A stretch of DNA of 49,297 nucleotides. Origin: Gonium pectorale. Taxonomy: Eukaryota > Chlorophyta > Chlorophyceae > Chlamydomonadales > Volvocaceae. Below are positions 25,101 through 37,800 of the stretch, one piece after another. The stretch lies in the NCBI GenBank assembly GCA_001584585.1, contig LSYV01000018.1:629013-678309 (forward strand). The letters are read 5' to 3'. How positions within the stretch are numbered: the first letter of the stretch is position 1; each line of letters starts with the position of its first letter. Under the pieces are notes generated by a model. It worked only from the letters and a program-made list of their open reading frames with translations. It was not told where the DNA came from and did no database searches. The position numbers and the translations under genes were made by a program.

Positions 25101-28100
25101 GCCCGGGTCGCGCCCGCTAGCGGTAGCGGAATATGGGCGGCTGCCCTACAGGACCGCCCGGGCCTGAGATCGACGGCGGCAACCAGCTCCCCAGCCCATC
25201 GACCAGCGGCTGCGTGTGAGTGCTCTGCCATGGCCGGGTGGAGCAACCGCCCCGTCAGCCATGAAGCCGCTGCTGCTGCGGCGGCGGCCCCGGACCTCCC
25301 GCCCCACGCCCCGCGCACTCCTCACCTGGGGCCAGGGCGCGTGCAGCAGCTCGGAGCGCAGCTCCAGCGCCCACCACACGGCCGCCGCGGCGCTGGAGAA
25401 GGCGGCCCGCGCCTTGCCCCGGTCCATGCCCGCGGACAGCTGTGGGAGGGACGAGCGTCGGGCGGGGCTCACGGAGGTTGCACCCAACCACCGGGGGTGA
25501 TGTAGGCGTGTGGGGACCCCTTGCGGCCCTCACCTTGCAAGCATATCGCGCCACACTTCTGAGCCGTGCCAGGAACAGCAGCCTGGGCACAATCGGCGGG
25601 TCGGGCGGCGGCAGCGGGTGGCCCCCAACCCTACTGGCACACCACCTGGCAGCCCGAACTCCAAGGCGCAGCCTCCAACCAAAACCAACGCACCCATCCA
25701 CCCATGCATAAACCCACCCACCCGTTAACCCTTCCCTCCACGTACCAGGAAGCGCGCGCCGCCCTGGCTGCCCATCCGCGACATCACCGCCGCCGCGGTC
25801 TCACGGAACAGCGCCAGGCCCTCCACCGCCGCCCCGTGGTCCCATGCCAGCAGCGGCGCCGCTGCCGGCAGCCGTACAGTGGCGTACGATAGGTGTCCCA
25901 CCGGTGCGCCGTACACGTCCTGCACGGATGTCGCCTCGGCCGGTGGCCGCAGGGGCGGCATCACCGCCAGCCGTGGGGATAAGGCTTGGCTAGTGAGCCA
26001 ATATACGCTGAGAAGCTCAACCTGAGGCTGCAGTACGGTCACAACGGCGGGCTCGGCGGTGACGGCGGCGAGAGTGCCGTTGGATGCGGTGGCGGCCGGG
26101 GCGGGTACGGTGGCGGGTGGCGGCGGCACCATGCCACTGCCGCGCTGGCCTCCGCTGTTGGCCCGAGGCAGCGCGTACGTGGCGAGGTGCAGGACCTGTG
26201 AGAACGGGCGTTGTGCAGACACGGGGCTGAGCGTGCGTTTTGGGGCTCCGGGGTCTCCGGACTGAAGTGAGTTGCAGGCTCTGTGCGTATACGCCGCCCT
26301 CCGCAGCCCCCATCCCGGTCCAGCAGGCCCCGCACCCACGCCTCCTCATGCACCCACACGCCCATGCACCGACGCTGGTGCGCCGATGCTGGCACCCTGC
26401 TCTGCGCCCTGAGGCCTCACCCGCACACCGATGCCGGCAGCCTGCCGCTTGAGCCCTGACGCCCTCACCCCAACACCCAGATCCCGACAGCTGCGCCCCA
26501 TTTCACATGGCGCCCCTCCCCTCCGCCATCATACAGCCATCCACTCACCATGCTCCCGAACGTCCGCGCTCCCGCTCCAGCACCGCCCTCCGCCTCCCAG
26601 CGCTCCAGCGCCGCCCCCGACAGCAGCACCTGCCCGCCCGCCGCCACGTCCGCGATCGCCTTGGCCGCCGCTACGCAGCGACCGCCGTACACCATGCGCG
26701 CCGACGCGGCGTTGTACTGCAGCTCCGACGCCGAGGGCACCGCCCAGGTGATACCCACACGCACGCGCAGTCCCCTGGGCGCGGGTGGGCAGGCAGCAGG
26801 TTCGGTCTGGGACCATTAGGGGCATGGGGTGGCGCAAGTGATGCCTCAGCGCACGCACGTTTCCACTCAGAAGAGCACAAAGACGAGCACACCGCGTGCA
26901 AACTCTAGAGTGAAGAGTGCTTCTCTTCCGGAACCAACGCGGCCAGGGAGTGTTCGTGCGCAGTCGGCCAGCAGCTTCGCGCAGCGTCGCGCCCTAAACG
27001 CAATCTGTTCATTCATTGTTTGCATGGGTGCAGTTGCGGCTAACACGGACGACGGACCCCCTATGTTGACTCAGCCATCGACGCGGATGCCGCTGGCTTC
27101 GGCGGCATACGCCTGGCGCCTGCAGGACTTCCGGATGGTCGGCACCCTCCGGGAGCCGGCAAGGGCAACAAAGGCAAGGGTCGGCTTGGCCGCCGGACGG
27201 GACGAGTGCTGCTGGCGCCCAGCCCGTTGATATGCACACCCTTCTCCGCAACCAATCCCACACACCTGTGGCCCCACCCTCGTCAACCGCAACCCCCCAC
27301 CTGAACGCGAGAAGCGGCCGCCTGCCGCTACCGCCCCGCGCAGACCACGTGGCTTCCTGCTGCAGAGCCGTTGCCGCCGACAACGCCACGCCAGCGGAGT
27401 GCGCCGTGGACACAGCGGCACGGGCCGCTGCGGCCGCCAGCAGCTGCGCAAATGTCTGGCGGTGCGGCGCCCGACTGCGCCGCAGGAGCGAAGGCAGCTG
27501 GCCGGGTGAGGCCGGGGCCTCCGCCGCACCCCCGAGCGGCACCAGCAGTCCGGACACCGAAGCTGCCGACACCAACGCCCCGGCTGGCAGCCGGCGTCCG
27601 CCAACGCTTCCGCTGAGGCTCTGCTGGATGCCGTGCGGGGAGTGGCAACCGTCGGCAGCGGCTGTCGTGGAACGGTTGCGGCCCGAGCGTAATCCGAGAA
27701 GCAGCCGGAACACACGCCAGGCGGGCAACGGCACTGGGCTGCTGGACATGTGCTGGTCCCTTGGCTCGCCAGCCCCTCCCCACGCCGCGCTGTGCCAAGG
27801 CTGGGGCGAAGACGTCCCAAGGCGGTCGCCAGCCTCCAGGTCGCTGCCCGAGGAGGTGGATCGATCAGGCCCGAGGGNNNNNNNNNNNNNNNNNNNNNNN
27901 NNNNNNNNNNNNNNNNNNNNNNNNNNNNNNNNNNNNNNNNNNNNNNNNNNNNNNNNNNNNNNNNNNNNNNNNNNNNNNNNNNNNNNNNNNNNNNNNNNNN
28001 NNNNNNNNNNNNNNNNNNNNNNNNNNNNNNNNNNNNNNNNNNNNNNNNNNNNNNNNNNNNNNNNNNNNNNNNNNNNNNNNNNNNNNNNNNNNNNNNNNNN

Positions 28101-31100
28101 NNNNNNNNNNNNNNNNNNNNNNNNNNNNNNNNNNNNNNNNNNNNNNNNNNNNNNNNNNNNNNNNNNNNNNNNNNNNNNNNNNNNNNNNNNNNNNNNNNNN
28201 NNNNNNNNNNNNNNNNNNNNNNNNNNNNNNNNNNNNNNNNNNNNNNNNNNNNNNNNNNNNNNNNNNNNNNNNNNNNNNNNNNNNNNNNNNNNNNNNNNNN
28301 NNNNNNNNNNNNNNNNNNNNNNNNNNNNNNNNNNNNNNNNNNNNNNNNNNNNNNNNNNNNNNNNNNNNNNNNNNNNNNNNNNNNNNNNNNNNNNNNNNNN
28401 NNNNNNNNNNNNNNNNNNNNNNNNNNNNNNNNNNNNNNNNNNNNNNNNNNNNNNNNNNNNNNNNNNNNNNNNNNNNNNNNNNNNNNNNNNNNNNNNNNNN
28501 NNNNNNNNNNNNNNNNNNNNNNNNNNNNNNNNNNNNNNNNNNNNNNNNNNNNNNNNNNNNNNNNNNNNNNNNNNNNNNNNNNNNNNNNNNNNNNNNNNNN
28601 NNNNNNNNNNNNNNNNNNNNNNNNNNNNNNNNNNNNNNNNNNNNNNNNNNNNNNNNNNNNNNNNNNNNNNNNNNNNNNNNNNNNNNNNNNNNNNNNNNNN
28701 NNNNNNNNNNNNNNNNNNNNNNNNNNNNNNNNNNNNNNNNNNNNNNNNNNNNNNNNNNNNNNNNNNNNNNNNNNNNNNNNNNNNNNNNNNNNNNNNNNNN
28801 NNNNNNNNNNNNNNNNNNNNNNNNNNNNNNNNNNNNNNNNNNNNNNNNNNNNNNNNNNNNNACGGTGCGGAAGGCCAGGATGAACGAGTCTCCCTGCGGG
28901 CAGTGACCGGGCCGAGAGCAGTCAGGGCGGGAACGCAAAGGAACCGAGGACGTTGCCGGCTATACCTCGGTGGACGACTCGTACCCGCCGTGCTGCACCA
29001 GCAGGCGGCGCACGGCGGTGTGGTGCAGCCGGAGGGCCTCGCTCATGGCGTACTCGGGCAGCGCCTCCCACAGCGAGGTCGAGTCGGCGATGTCCGTGAC
29101 AACCAGAGCCACCGGCTCGCCGGCGCCGCTCGCCGCCAGCCGCCGGCCCCAGTCCCGCCCGGCCTCGCGACGATGGCGGCTCCGCCGCAGCAGCCGCGAG
29201 CGCAGCAGCAGCCCTCCGGCGAAGAGGAGCACCGCCGCCACGGCCGCCGACGTGAGCGCCACCGCGAGCACCACGGAGCGGCGGAGGCGCCCTGGAGGTG
29301 CATGACGCACGCCAAGGAGCAGAGTGAGAGCACCGAAGGCAGCAGCGGCAACGGCACAACAGCACAGCAGCGAGAGTGCCTTGAGTGCTTTGCATCTCGC
29401 AAACACAGCGCGGACACCGGGGCGGCAGGTGCGGTATTGAACCGGCACTGTGCAGCTCGCGGGCAGCCCGTAGGCAGGGGCCGTGGGAGGGAAGTAGGGC
29501 CGGGCAGCGCAGGCAACGATGCGTGTGAGGGTGGGGGCTGTACTATCAGGCTGACGGCTGCGCCACGCCCGCTACAAGCCCAAGCCACTCGAGTGCTACC
29601 GCCTCGCCGTGACCTCACCCTTCGTAGCGGGCGATATCGGGCTGGTGCCAGCGGTTGACTCCAGGACAGCAAGGGAGGCCAGGTACCTGGGAAGGAACGT
29701 CTGCGGCACGGATGATCGGGGTTTGAGGGCGAGGACGATCAAGGACAGGGCGAAAGACGCCTGGGAAGGGCTGACGGCCACTTGGAGCACAGCGCCGCTC
29801 ACCCCAGAGGGCGGCCATCCCCCGCGCGCGCATTCGGCCGACGCCTCCTCACAGCCGAGCCCCTGACCTCGCCGGCCTCACGTTGGCGTCGTAGTATGTG
29901 GCCAAGGAGGCCTGCCCCCGCCGTAGCGCAGTTGACAGGCCCATGGCCGGTGGCCTGGGGCTGGACGGTGCCGGCACTGGTGGCGCTTGAGGCGCTGCCG
30001 CTGCCGGCGCCGCTGGTCCAACGGGACCTGCCGCTGGCTGCTGCTGCTGCTCCTGCACTGCCCGCCTGTGGAAGGCCGCTAATCGCCTCCTGGCGATGGG
30101 AGCACTGGCTGCTATAGGCGCGAGGTTGAGTCCAGAGGGAGATCCGTCGGGCGGGGCTGGATCCAGTTCCGGGAGCGAGTCCAGAACAAGATCCAGGTCC
30201 AGAGCGATAGATCCATTCCTGAGCCCGGCCATGATGTCCGCCAGGATGGCACTGCAGGATCAGGCGAGCCGGGCTTCGCAAGGTTGTGGCAGCAATGCGG
30301 CGCTAGGGAGCACGCAACACGGCGCATCCGAACCCATCAGGGCCCGGGATTATGGTGAGTATCAGGACCCGGCAGGCGGGACCTCAACAACGGGACGGGC
30401 GGCTGCCCAACTAGCAGTGCGGAGGAGTAAGGCTGGAAGGCCACGCAAGCCGCTCCTTAACGTGTACGCGCGGGACGCCCACGGGCAGCCTCGCCTCGCC
30501 TTCACATCCGCGACAGCTGCTCAAATGCCGCCACGACCTCCTGCGCCGCCAACCTCCCCTGCCTCGCAGCTCCCTGCCGCCGGAGCACTCACAGGTAGTG
30601 TTGATGATAGGGCATTCGCAGGTCCCACGCAAGGTTGGGATGCTCCCGCGCGAAGCTTAGCGCGGGTATCGCTCCCAGGATGAGAGGCCGCTCGTAGCCG
30701 GCCGCCACCCACAAGTCCACCGCGCCTACCGCCTCGTAGGCCCCCCGCACGGGCGTCACCGTTTGCAACGGCGACGGCTGATCGTCGGTCGCGAAGCGCT
30801 CCGGCGAGCCCACGTACTCAAGCAGCTCGTAGGCGAGCCACTGCACAAGCACGGGCTGCCTGCGATGGGGAGGGAGGGAGAGAGGGAAAGAGGGAGGCCC
30901 TGAAAATGCGGTTGGCAATGACGGGCCAGAGGCTGGAATGTGGGGAAGGTTGGACCGGCCGGCAGATCCAGCGAAAGGAGCGATACTTTCCTGCTAGTAG
31001 GCAATCCGGAGCCGCTCCGCGGCGGTAATCTGTACGCTGCAACAATGCGAACCCTCTAACTGATTCCTCCTGCAATCCACGTTGGCGGAAGCCCACCTAC

Positions 31101-34082
31101 CGGCTGTTGACGACCCCGGTCAGGCTGCTCCCGGGCAGCAGCGGCGCATGGTTGGCGACGAAGGAACCGAACCCGAGCCCCGACCCGGCAGCCGCCGAGC
31201 GGCCCGTGTAGGCCGTGCCGTGGGGGCATAGCTCGGCGGTGCACTCCCGCAGCTGGCCGCCGCTGCCGCGGTCCCACACCAGCCGGGAGCCTGGCAGCGG
31301 GTGCACCTCCAGCCCGCTGGTGCCCACCGTTGCGTTGTACTCGGGCCGTATTAGCATCTGCGACGCGGCGCAAGCTGTCGGCGGGCGGCCAGCGCAGGGT
31401 GGAGGCCTGGACGGCTGGGCGCTGCGTTGGCGCCCAGCACTCGTTAAATGGGTGACTTCAGAGTGACTTCACTGCCTCCCACCTTCACTGCTCTCCCAAG
31501 CCAGGGATCCCGTCCCGCTGCACGAAGGACCCAGCGATGCGCTCTCCTACAGCCCACCACTTACGTCCTGCAAGTAGTCTGCCCATCACGCCCCCTCACA
31601 ACCCGCAGCAGCCCCCAAGACCAATCCTTTACTGATCTCATGGCCTCCCCCGCGCCCGCCTCACCCTCATCTGCGATACGAAGCCCGCCAGTACCATAGC
31701 GCAACGCCCCCGCGCGAACGCCAGGCTGCCGTGCCAGCAGGCCTCCCCCGGCTCAGCCGGCGCGGCGGCAGCCTGCAGGTGCGCCGCGATGCGGAAGGCC
31801 TCCCGACCCGCGGGTGTGTCCAGCAGCGGCGTCAGGGTGGACGTGTCAAAGTGGACGCCCTGCTGCGACCCACGGGTCTGCGCGATGCTCGACCAGATGG
31901 CCTGCAGCAGCGAGATCTGCCGGCAGGCTGCGATCATGGCGCGCAAGAGGCGAAGCGGGGCGGGCCGGCGGGAGAGAAGGACAAACGGTTGGATTGGAAC
32001 TGGGTCACAGGGCGGGCAGGATCGTTCACGAATAGCAGGTTGCTCGCCAGGTCCGGATGCGGTTCTACCACTGCCGCTCCTAGGCCCCGGAAACGAGGCC
32101 ACTAGAGGCCTACTAGGACTCACTGGGCCCCAGCGGCAGGCAGAGCGGGTAGGCCGGCATCGGGGGCAGGCCCTGGGCACTGCGTCCCTCGGCGTCCGCG
32201 TCCGCGTCCGCCGCCAGCTGGCGGTACGAGGCTACAAAGTCCAGCAGCTCCTCCCACGTGACCGGCACCTGCAGCCGCCACCGCAGCAACAACAGCAGCG
32301 GGTGGAGGTGCGGGCGACATGTGCGGGAGTTGCATGGGGCATGGGGCAGTTGCGAGGAAAGTAGCATCAGTTGGAGCGTGAGATGCGCATGAGGACGACG
32401 GGCGAGCTTAGAGCCGGGCTCCTAGTCGTGCTTTCACAGGCCGCACATTTTTTAAAGACGACCACAAGGTTTCCTTTCTTCTACGCGGTTCAGTACTCCG
32501 CGTTGCGACCCATTTCGCAACTCAACTGCCTCCTTGCCGGCCACCTGCTACCGCCCAGCCCCGGCTAGCCCCCTGATGCCTGATGGCCGTTCAACCAGCG
32601 GCCGACAGCATGCGGGCACGGCACTCCGGCACCCCAACGCGCTTGGTATCAGCACGCAATGCCTAATATCACGGCGACATTCCAGCACGCACAACGAAAG
32701 ACGCAGTGGGCTGCTGGGCGCCAGCCAGCCGGCGGGGCTGCAGGCAAGGACACACCTGCCTGCCCAGCCTCTGGAACACGGGCCCCCACGCTAGCGTGTA
32801 CAGTGCCGAGCCGTCCAGCGGCACCGCGTAGGTGGCGCCACGGTAGGACGCCAGCTGCAGCCGGAACAGCTGTGAGATGTTGGACCAGGCCAGCGAGCTG
32901 CCGCGGGCGCCCACAAGCCGGCTGCCAGGGTGCGGGACCGGGACACAGTGGGACACACACACATGCGGTGGTTATTCCTTTTCAACACATGCGGTGGGTG
33001 GAGCAAGGGAAGGCCGGGGATGCGAGTCGGACCGGGTAAGGAGCGTATGGCCGTTTCTCAAGGTACAATTGCCACGGCAGCATGGGGAGCCGGAACTCAC
33101 GAGGCGCCCTCATAACCGACGCCTTTTCCTTCGCCCACCCGACTGGCGCCCGCGAACGCGCCCATGAGGGCCCAGCCCGGGGGTGGTGCAGCCCCGCCGC
33201 AAGCAGGCCTCGCCTCGTCCCACCGCGAGCGAGTCCAGCCCATGTCCGACGAACCGCCGCCGGTCCTTGGAAAGCGCCCACGGTCCGCCGCCAACCTCAC
33301 ACACGCCAAGGACTTGAGCACTTCGTACATGTATACATCGAGATTCATCGCATATGGGGTGTACTCTGCGGAAAACCCTCGAGCGCTACCTTCAGGATTT
33401 CCAGCCGTGCTACCGCCCGGCCCACGCCCACCCGCCCAGAAACCCATGTCAGGCCGCACCTCAGGTCCGCCGCCAGTCCCAAGTCCGCCAGGTGCTGGGT
33501 CGTCATTGTTGACTGAAACCATACCGCGTGCTGTGCAGCGGGTGGCTCCGAAGACAGGTCCAGGATGGCCTGCAGCTCCGTTGCGATGGGACGCACGTCG
33601 AGCTGCAGTGTCACCCCGAATGCTTTGGCGAAGCGGCCCAGAGTGGGCACGAGCCAGGGGGCGAACGCATCAGGAATGAGAACCCGCAGTGCGGGGGAAG
33701 CGCCCTGAAGGCCGTGGGATGAGGCACCCGGGTTGGGAGGGAGCGAGCGAGGTCAGGCAAGGTCGTGCGGTCGATGAGGGCGGAAAGGGAGCGCTGAAGC
33801 AAAGCAGCCAAGGCTCTAAGGGACTCGCAGTAGACCTTATCTCACCGTCTCTGCTTCAGCCCAGCAGGAGAACAAGGCGCCAACGCTGTGTCGCCGTGCG
33901 TGGCCGACCGCCGCGCATCCGCCATGGAAGGACGTAGCGAATACGGGTGGACAAGTCTCCCAAAGGCGCGCCACTGCTTTCGGCTCATCCGCAGCCAGAC
34001 ACGCGGTCAGAATAAAAAGGAAAACCAAGCTGGCTGCCACGGCATCTGTTTTTTCAAATAGTTGCAACGGCTTATTCCACAT
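22120..34082 (-). CDS. transmembrane class III nucleotidyl cyclase with solute-binding ectodomain
   Basis: Exons on the minus strand: 34082-33846, 33704-33460, 32921-32756, 32268-32124, 31927-31665, 31357-31101, 30859-30593, 30251-29882, 29760-29619, 29291-28966, 28893 into the gap, gap to 27301, 26774-26549, 26195-25746, 25439-25326, 24972-24043, 23621-23398, 23006-22647, 22261-22120. All visible phases agree. Order of parts: hydrophobic signal near residues 15-31; extracytoplasmic solute-binding family 1-like region, residues 80-650 (for example VPVTWEELLDF); one membrane span near 703-727; cyclase domain 1 from about 757 with VTDIADST (metal Asp764) and GDSFILAF (Asp808), resuming after the gap at RGLRVRVG and MVYGGRCVAAAKAI; cyclase domain 2 from APVGHLSYATV to YTGRPVSAAAKLS. 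It would convert ATP or GTP to a cyclic nucleotide in response to a bound ligand; substrate and ligand are unknown. The last exon is inferred; a TAA at 22645-22643 would otherwise end the protein. Confidence 0.85.
23695..23750. repeat. purine-rich simple repeat in a cyclase intron
   Basis: The plus strand has GGGAAA units repeated (GAAGGGAAAGGGGAAAGGGG) within the intron between 24042 and 23622. On the transcribed strand it is a CT-rich tract about 75-130 bases upstream of the acceptor. Confidence 0.55.
24003..24060. repeat. tandem repeat duplicating a splice donor
   Basis: Two near-identical copies of about 28 bases lie head to tail. On the minus strand each ends in a consensus donor, CACAGGAG then GTAAGC, so the 930-base cyclase exon can end at 24043 or, one unit later, near 24015. 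Confidence 0.7.
27878..28861. other. assembly gap of 984 N
   Basis: Unresolved bases. The gap falls inside the first cyclase domain, between GDSFILAFRT (28893-28862) and the low-complexity insertion that continues at 27877. It hides the middle of the catalytic domain and at least one exon boundary. Apparent open frames crossing it are artefacts of the N run. Confidence 0.99.
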
Positions 34083-34819
34083 GTCTGAAATCTGACCCTA
34101 GCGGCGAACCGCGAGAGCATTGGCCCCCAGACGACAGACGGGAGTTTTCAACACTCAGGGTATTTCAATTACAAAGATTATATCTCGTCAGCCTACGTGC
34201 TACTTAAGCGTTGAGGCGCATAAGGATCCGGTGGGCGCTTTACGTGTTCAAGCCTTTTATTTGTAAGCTATTACTTGAGAAGAGATCTAGGCCTACATGT
34301 GACGAACTGAGGCGGGGAGGGCTACGGGTCAGGCAGAATACGGATGCTCATTTTACGTGATTACCCTCCCAAGGGTGTTTACCCTCCCAAGCATTATATT
34401 TTCATCAAAACACCTGTATAATCCAGTATTCATGATGCTAAGCAGGCCATTTGCTTGGTGTTGCGCAGAAATGTTTCGATGCCCAGTGCCCTACGGGCCT
34501 CCCCGGGGCCCAGGCGTCCACGCAGTGGATAACACTGTGACACATCCCGTCACAGCATGGCCGGGCGCAAAGGCATGGCCGAAGCCCTGGCCTTGGGTAA
34601 TACTGCTGGTGCCTTTATCATAGACGAACCATTGAGGGAGGGACTCCGTGCGATGTTGGGGTTACCATGTTACCCTGTCAAATGCGTTGCTGAAGCCTGA
34701 AGGGAGGCTAGGGGGTGCTGGTTAGGTTCGTTGTGCCGAAGGGTAGGTTCCAGGGTACCGGTACTGGTTTCACAGGATGTTCTAACGCTACTGGTCCACA
34801 GGCTTATATAAATGCTATA
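34083..34819. promoter_or_regulatory. divergent promoter region, cyclase and M3 peptidase
   Basis: About 740 bases lie between the ATG of the minus-strand cyclase (34082) and the likely start region of the plus-strand peptidase. It is AT-richer than the flanking exons, as expected of regulatory DNA in this genome. TACCCTCCCAAG occurs twice, at about 34362 and 34380. Transcription start sites are not visible. Confidence 0.5.
34805..34811 (+). promoter_or_regulatory. TATA-like element
   Basis: TATATAA. If this is a working TATA box, transcription would begin near 34835-34840 and the in-frame ATG codons at 34820 and 34826 would not be in the mRNA. The peptidase start would then have to be re-placed. 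This may equally be chance in an AT-rich stretch. Confidence 0.35.
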
Positions 34820-37800
34820 ATGGGCATGCGGCAAATTCCTCTTCGTGGGTCCGCACACAGCGTCCCCGCTTGCAGCCTTGTGCGTTTTCGATCGCCAAAA
34901 CTTTGCAACTGGCACAATTACAAACTTCAAATCAGCAGCTTGAAGTGTTCTCCTGGGAGGGTTGTGCTTTCGGAAGGCGGGAACGTCAGCACTCTTCAGC
35001 ATGCGGAGCTCTTGGTCGATCGAGTCCAGCTCTTGGTCGGCGCGCTGCGCAGTATCGGTGGGAGCGATGCGACCGCCCCTTCCCGGCGCGGGCGCGTCAG
35101 TCAGTGTCTGCCCCCGGACCCGCAGCTCACTGCGACCCAACCCGCCCGCCGGCTGCAGCTCTGGGCCGACCTCTTGGCCGCAGTCGATCAGCTGGCAGCT
35201 GCGACGGCGGACGCCCGCGCGTGCGTTACCACCATCCAGAACTGCCGAGGCGCTGACGGCCCCGACAACGACCTGCCCGCCCTTGTCCTCCTGCTCGCGC
35301 GCCTAGCCGCCCTTGAGCAAGACGTGTTGTCATGCCCCCGCACCTTTGCTGCGTTGGAGCCCCCGACAGAGCCCCCTGCTGGCGGTGCCACGGGCGCTGC
35401 AACCCGTGGCGATAGCGGCGGCAGCGACGGCGGCCCCGACGATGCCAGCGACGCCGGCGGCTTGCGCGCCCTGAGCCTGCGGCGGCTGGCGGCGCTGCTG
35501 CCACGGTTTGTGCGGGAGGGATACCACCCTGCGCATGCGGGAGCCTATGCCGTTGGGATGAGCCGGGCCGATAAGGCGGCGCTGCTGGCGGAGGCGCGGG
35601 GCCGGGAGAAGGCGGCGCTGGCGGCCTTGGGTGGGCTCCTGGCGGGGCCATGCAGAGGCGGCGGTGGGGACGGGAGTGAGGGCACGGAGGTGGCGGAGGC
35701 AGCCTGGCCGTCGGCGCGCGGCCCAGCGGCGGCGGCGGCGGGCCCTCAGCCGTACGCCTGGCCGTCGTACGACCTGGACGGGCAGGAGCTGGACGGGGAC
35801 GCCGTACTGGCGGCCGTGGCGGCAGCGCAATGGCGGCGACTGGGAGTCCATCCTGGGTGGGCCGGCGGTCATGGCAGTGGCGGCGGCAGGCTGCTGCTGA
35901 CGTTGGATGCGTGCACCGAGCTGCTGCGGAGCCACCCGGACCCGGAGCTGCGCCGCCAGGTGGGCGACAGCGGCAGCAACAGCAGCCGGGGGGCTCTGCG
36001 AGCCCTGGGCCGGAGCCTCAGTCGGCGTTTGGCTCGGTATAGTGCATGGCGTTGGGGCTGTGAAGAGGGTTCGCAGGATGAAGGATGAATGTTGCACGGT
36101 GGGTGATGAGCAGCGAACGCAGATGGTTAGGAGCCGCGACGGGGCGACAGTGGTAAGGTTGGTGCGAGGCCGTGTCAGATCAGAGCGATGCCAGCACACT
36201 ACCAATCGTGTCGAGGGACGGGGCGGGCAGAGGGCCTGGATACGGGCCAGGGACTGGACGGGAGGGGCAGGGGCGGATCCACGCTGCGGCAACGTGTGCC
36301 GCAAAGCAACAGGTATCCGCAGGTTATTCGGTTATATATGATACCTTCCCCAACGATCCACGGTGCGGTCCTCCTCCCCTCGCCGCTGAAGCTCTTGCTT
36401 GCCAGGCTTCGCGGGCGGGATCTGTATTGCCCCTCCACCCGCCCGCCACCCTTCGCAGTGTTTCGCATCGTGCTCCCTGTCACCATGCATGCCACCGTGC
36501 CACCATGCCACCGTGCATGCAGGTCTACCAGGAGGGCCTGGCTCCGCTGGCGGCTGCGGCCCTCGAGCACGTGCAGGCCCTGCGAGACGCACGCGCGCAG
36601 CAGGCCGAGCTGTACGGCCTGTACGACAGTGACGGCGCGGCTGCAGTCGCCGCCGCTGCAGCAGGAGCAGCTGCTGCTGCTTCCGCTCCCGGCGATGGCG
36701 GTCGCGGCGGCAGCGGCCACTTTGCCTGGCACGCGGCGACCCTGTACCGCGGCAGTGGCGGCGGCAGCGGCGGGTATGCTGGCTTGGCGCACCTAGACAG
36801 CCTCGCCGGCGACGGCGGCGCGGCCGCGGCGTTCCTGACGTCCCTGGCAGAGGCCCTGGCGCCGCTGGTGCGGGAGCAGGTGGGTCCCCGGCTTTGAGAG
36901 GGGGCCAGGGAGCATTGACACCAACCCGGGAATGGCCCCCGTGGGCGCTGCGGGGTCGGGGGCTGTGTGCGGAGCTCTCTCACTCCCCGCTTGCACGCCT
37001 GCACGCGGATGGCAGCTTGGTGGCACCTCTAGCAGTGGGCCGGGTTTAGCCTTTGGCCGCGAAAGCATGCTTTGTGGGTGCGCAGGGGGGGGGAGCCTTT
37101 GGCGGTCGCTTGCGTATATGCGGGTCTCTCGCGCCCCGGCTGGTGCGCCCAGTGCAGCCAGGCAGCACGTCGCGCTAGACAGTGCGTGGGCACCTGGTAG
37201 CTGGTATGCGCAAGGCTGATTCCGCTGTGGCTATCCCGGCTCTGCCCCCATAGGAACAGGTGTGCCATCACGGGTATCTGCTGCGTGGCTTGACTGGCGG
37301 CTGCATGCCCTCACCCTCCCACCCGTCGGGGGAGGATGCCATGGAGGACTGTTGCTGGATGGCAGCCCCTTCCCACCGTACCTGTTCCCAACCCCTCCAC
37401 CTGTTGCAGTTGCGCCGGCTGAGGGCCCTGGCCGCCGCGCAGCACGAGCAACCTGCGACCGGCACGGGCGGCGCCGGCACGCCTCCCCCAGTCCGCCGCC
37501 CCCAGTCCACTCCACCCCCGCGGCCGCTGCCGCCGCTCGACCGCGGCAGCCTGGAGCGTCTGCTCGTCCTGCAGGCCTGGGGTGGGGGTGGAGTGGAGGG
37601 CTTGGCCCCGCAGCGGGCGGGCGGCACCGCTGCTGCGGAGCCGACCGCAGCACGTGCAGCCGCCTCTGGGGTGGAGCCGGCGGCAGCTGAGGACAGCATC
37701 GGCGATGGTGGTCCCGTAGCTCCCCTCGCTGGCCCCGGCCTTGCCCCCATGGGGTTGCCCAGCCAGCCTCCAGGCATGTTCCCCGACCCCGCATCTCCCT

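Noticed and set aside
27232..29658. Very long plus-strand open frame across the N run, and similar frames at 27750-28906
   Set aside because: Its length comes from N codons; flanking sequence is the antisense of cyclase exons.
33110..33304. Possible additional cyclase exon between 33460 and 32921
   Set aside because: Joining 33460 directly to 32921 restores phase and gives a continuous solute-binding-like sequence (GLAADLSRLVGARG), so no exon is needed.
34715..34819. Upstream extension of the peptidase frame from a GTG
   Set aside because: Nuclear genes start at ATG; the extension precedes a TATA-like element and shows no similarity to the family.
35188..36792. Minus-strand and other-frame Arg/Gln/Ala-rich frames opposite the M3 peptidase
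   Set aside because: These are shadows of the peptidase exons, whose frame carries the family motifs and consistent splice phases.
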